In this document: positions 61,518 through 64,000 of the stretch, piece after piece
How positions within the stretch are numbered: the stretch's first letter is position 1
Layout: each line of letters starts with the position of its first letter
Origin: Lingula anatina
Taxonomy: Eukaryota > Brachiopoda > Lingulata > Lingulida > Lingulidae
Assembly (NCBI RefSeq): GCF_001039355.2
Contig: NW_019774748.1
Location: forward strand, 144,454-208,453
Direction of reading: 5' to 3'
DNA length: 64,000 bases
Made by a program: the position numbers and the translations under genes
The notes under the pieces: model-generated
Databases searched by the model: none
Told to the model about the DNA's origin: nothing
What the model saw: only the letters and a program-made list of their open reading frames with translations

Positions 61518-62583
61518 ATATATATATATATTAATGTTATTATTTTTTTTTATTGAGTTTAAGCAATTTTTTTCTTAATTCTCACTTATTCTCATTCTGG
61601 CATTTCCAAAGTATGAACTTTAACTCTTATCAGCCTGAAGCCTTAGGGACCATTTCCAGACCCTGTCACGCTAACTGTGGGTTGATCTATCTCCAAGGGA
61701 ATTCTCGCTAAATTGCAATCAATGTATGTGGCTTAGCTGTCCTACTGAAACTGGCATGCCAGAATCCTAAGCCGCTTAAGCTGAAAGCAATTTAGTTAGA
61801 AACCCCTTCGAGTTGGATTGATCCTTGTAGATTGATCTAGGTATGAGAACTCGGTCTAATGCTTGTTACATATTTTACTTTCACCCTAATCCGCAGTTGC
61901 GCTGAATTAAAATTTGATGTTGGCTATGCAGTTAAGCATAATACATAAGTGCATCAGAATTAACAGTATCCCATTTTCTGCTTTTTTATTTTCTGTTTTT
62001 TGTCTGTACATTTGACAGCTTTGCTGCCTTGTTTATGTTTATGATTGAAAAAGTTCTTACAGTCAACAGTCAGTAAATATTGCCAAAGAAGAAAAGCAGG
62101 CTCGAACCACATACAGTAATTTTGACATGAAACCTTTATTTTATATTAAGGATTCCAAAACAGTCCAATATTATATTGTGCTATTTTTCAGATTTCAAAA
62201 AATGAATTTCCTTGGTCAAATTGGTCAGTATGTGGAGTCCCAGTGGGGTCTGGCTAGCTTCACTGTGGCAGCAGAATGTGCTTGTATCTGTGCATTTGGA
62301 CCACACAGCTCAGTGATTGGTAAGACCCATAACTTGATTGGATTATAAGTTTTGCCTAAGAACTATGGATTCTAACATAAGTTTTCTGTAAGGAAATGTC
62401 TTCAGACCAGAATTTTTTAACGTCAAACCTCCACCTTTTTCACATGCACAGTTAATTAATTTTTTTATTCTAGCTGTGTGTGTTGATGGTTCCTTCCACA
62501 AGTATGTGTTTACACCTGATGGAAATTGTAACAGGGAGGCCTATGATGTCTACTTGGACCTAGGAGATGATTTAGAGTTTTGA

Positions 62584-64000
62584 GGATATGTGAATATGTA
62601 CTACTAATATATGTAGTACATATATTTTAAGTGAAATATACAATTTAAGGAAAGATATGCGTAGGCTCACTGGTGAGACCCTACAAGTTATATCATCATA
62701 CTTACCAACTTATTGGTGCTATCAGAAATGGATTTAGACAAGTATTTAATGTTGTGAATATGAGTCTGAAATGAAAATAGTTGCATCCCATAGGATGTTG
62801 CTTGGAGTTTTGACTGTGTGGCCTTTACCTAGAGTCAACATTGGTATAGACGTGAATATACATGTATCAATATTGCAAACATGATGCATGTTTTTATGAT
62901 TAAGTAAGATGCCATTAATGCAATAGAACTACTAGTATACCATTTTTTTTCTACATGTAATAGCTACATCAGTCTTCCACAGATCACAAGGAGACAAAAT
63001 ATGTATAATATAAAATTAAAATACTTAATTGTGGAAGATAAAAGACAAAATTTGATGTGCATTTGTTGAAATTGCATTTTTGTGAAGTTCTGTTTATTTC
63101 AAGTTAATATTTTAACAATAATTGGATATCCTATGGTACTGTATTTGTAAATAGAAATGCAACTGGCTGTGATTGTAGATGTTAAGCAGCTAGTAGTGAA
63201 CATATCCTGAAGGTAAACCATTTGATTAATTTGGTCTAAATAGAAAATGGCAGTATTCATAACAACACACTAGTATATTTTAAAGACATTTGAGATCTTT
63301 ATTTAATTTGACAAAATGAAAAATCATGTATTTATTGTCATGTATGTACAGTTAATAAATGAAGATATTTTTCAGAACCATGTTTTTATTATAAATTGTG
63401 TTTCTGACTGAACACTGAAATGAAAATTAATAAACAAAGAAGATGAATAAAAATTATTAAAACTGCCAACAAACCATTCCGTTGATCAAGAACTGTGGCA
63501 TGCTCATTGTAATTAAGAGAATTTGCAAGTTTTTAGGTGATATTGATGTCATCAACAGTTATCTTGGTTTCAAACTCAAAATACAAGTACCTCTGAGATG
63601 CGAGTTCATTTGATTGATCACTTTAATCAATATGCCTTAATTATACCAAGCCAATGATTACATGCATTCTTTGCATTTACACATCATGTAAAATGTTTTT
63701 TTTGGGAGGGGCGATTATTATATTAATAAAATGAACGTAGCATACTTTTATGACATCTGTACAGGCTACCCTAACCCAAGTTTAAAAGAGGAATATTTGT
63801 ACTACAAAAAAACCAATGAAATATGGCAGTCTCTTCAGACTCAAACATCACGCAGAAACTACAAATCATCATGTGGATGCCTGTTTTTTTTTTTTTTTTG
63901 CCTATTTAGTAATTTAATAACTTTCATTTTCTTTTTATTATTTTAGTATATATTTGACATAATATATAATTGTATAATGCACAACAGTTTGCAATATTTC
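62584..64000. other. WDR45 3' flank (second haplotype)
   Basis: Collinear with 46965-48357. I see no gene. The 71-codon open frame at 63731 is disrupted in the other haplotype. Confidence 0.6.

Larger units (their letters stand above)
59071..62583 (+). pseudogene. WDR45: WDR45 second copy lacking exons 7-9
   Basis: Exons 1-6 (59071-59116, 59620-59694, 59873-59977, 60239-60365, 60645-60751, 60931-61010) and 10-11 (62192-62319, 62474-62583) are present and open, with near-identity to 43065-46964. The three middle exons, coding for the second half of the blade set and the LRRG lipid-binding motif, are missing. In their place lie a GC-rich repeat, an N at 61298 and unrelated DNA with a retroelement fragment. 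Exon 6 ends at phase 0 and exon 10 begins at phase 2, so skipping would shift the frame. It is either a deletion allele or, more likely, a local assembly error at the N. Confidence 0.75.
53486..64000. repeat. Haplotype block B, second copy (matches 37648-48357)
   Basis: It is collinear with 37648-48357, with scattered substitutions, small indels, one private MITE (55570-55746) and a replaced segment inside WDR45. It runs off the window end. It contains the BMAL 3' flank, the JmjC gene, WDR45 and part of the following spacer. Confidence 0.88.

Noticed and set aside
63731-63946. 71-codon open frame near the window end
   Set aside because: The allelic sequence near 48100 is frameshifted, so there is no sign of coding constraint.

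Overview
The window is eukaryotic, from a bilaterian animal. Genes are split by many short introns with GT-AG borders. The base composition is AT-rich, and small inverted-repeat transposons, a tRNA-derived SINE and microsatellites are scattered through introns and spacers. The BMAL orthologue keeps the C-terminal activation tail that Drosophila CYCLE lacks, and the repeat types resemble those of lophotrochozoans. I infer a mollusc, annelid or brachiopod-like invertebrate, but the species cannot be fixed from the sequence.

Layout. (1) 1337-9951 (+): a secreted trypsin-like serine protease in seven exons, with an unusual Tyr in place of the oxyanion-hole glycine. (2) 11138-20308: a ~4.65 kb tandem duplication. 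Each unit carries a nearly identical, single-exon, 565-residue type II membrane protein that looks like a divergent GT23/FUT8-like fucosyltransferase. (3) 22375-35500 (+): the circadian bHLH-PAS factor BMAL, 18 coding exons, with the first three present twice. (4) 39404-42682 (-): a secretory JmjC/cupin-type oxygenase, head-to-head (382 bp between start codons) with (5) 43065-46964 (+), the autophagy beta-propeller WDR45/WIPI4 in 11 exons. (6) 49120-51719 (+): a protein joining an N-terminal YTH-like domain to a C-terminal polymerase-beta-type nucleotidyltransferase with GS and DxD motifs. This is the most interesting gene in the window. (7) 52440-53186 (-): a small proline-rich protein I cannot name. 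(8) 55236-62583: second copies of the JmjC gene (intact) and WDR45 (lacking three exons).

Much of the repetition is best explained as unmerged haplotypes. Single-N joins at 23450, 36577 and 53485 each sit where the sequence jumps back to something already read: 18381-23449 matches 23451-28784, 35507-36576 matches 36578-37647, and 37648-48357 matches 53486-64000. The third block starts exactly where the second ends, as expected for an assembly bubble written out in series. The real locus is therefore probably one BMAL, one JmjC gene and one WDR45, seen partly as two alleles. The fucosyltransferase-like tandem pair has no N between its units and is probably a true duplication.

Read as alleles, the copies reveal variation. 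One JmjC allele has an in-frame TAG from a 6-bp difference. A 177-bp transposon with target duplication is present in only one haplotype. One WDR45 copy lacks the exons that carry the lipid-binding LRRG motif, although an assembly break lies in the same place. The genes do not form a functional cluster. The only clear regulatory coupling is the JmjC/WDR45 head-to-head pair.
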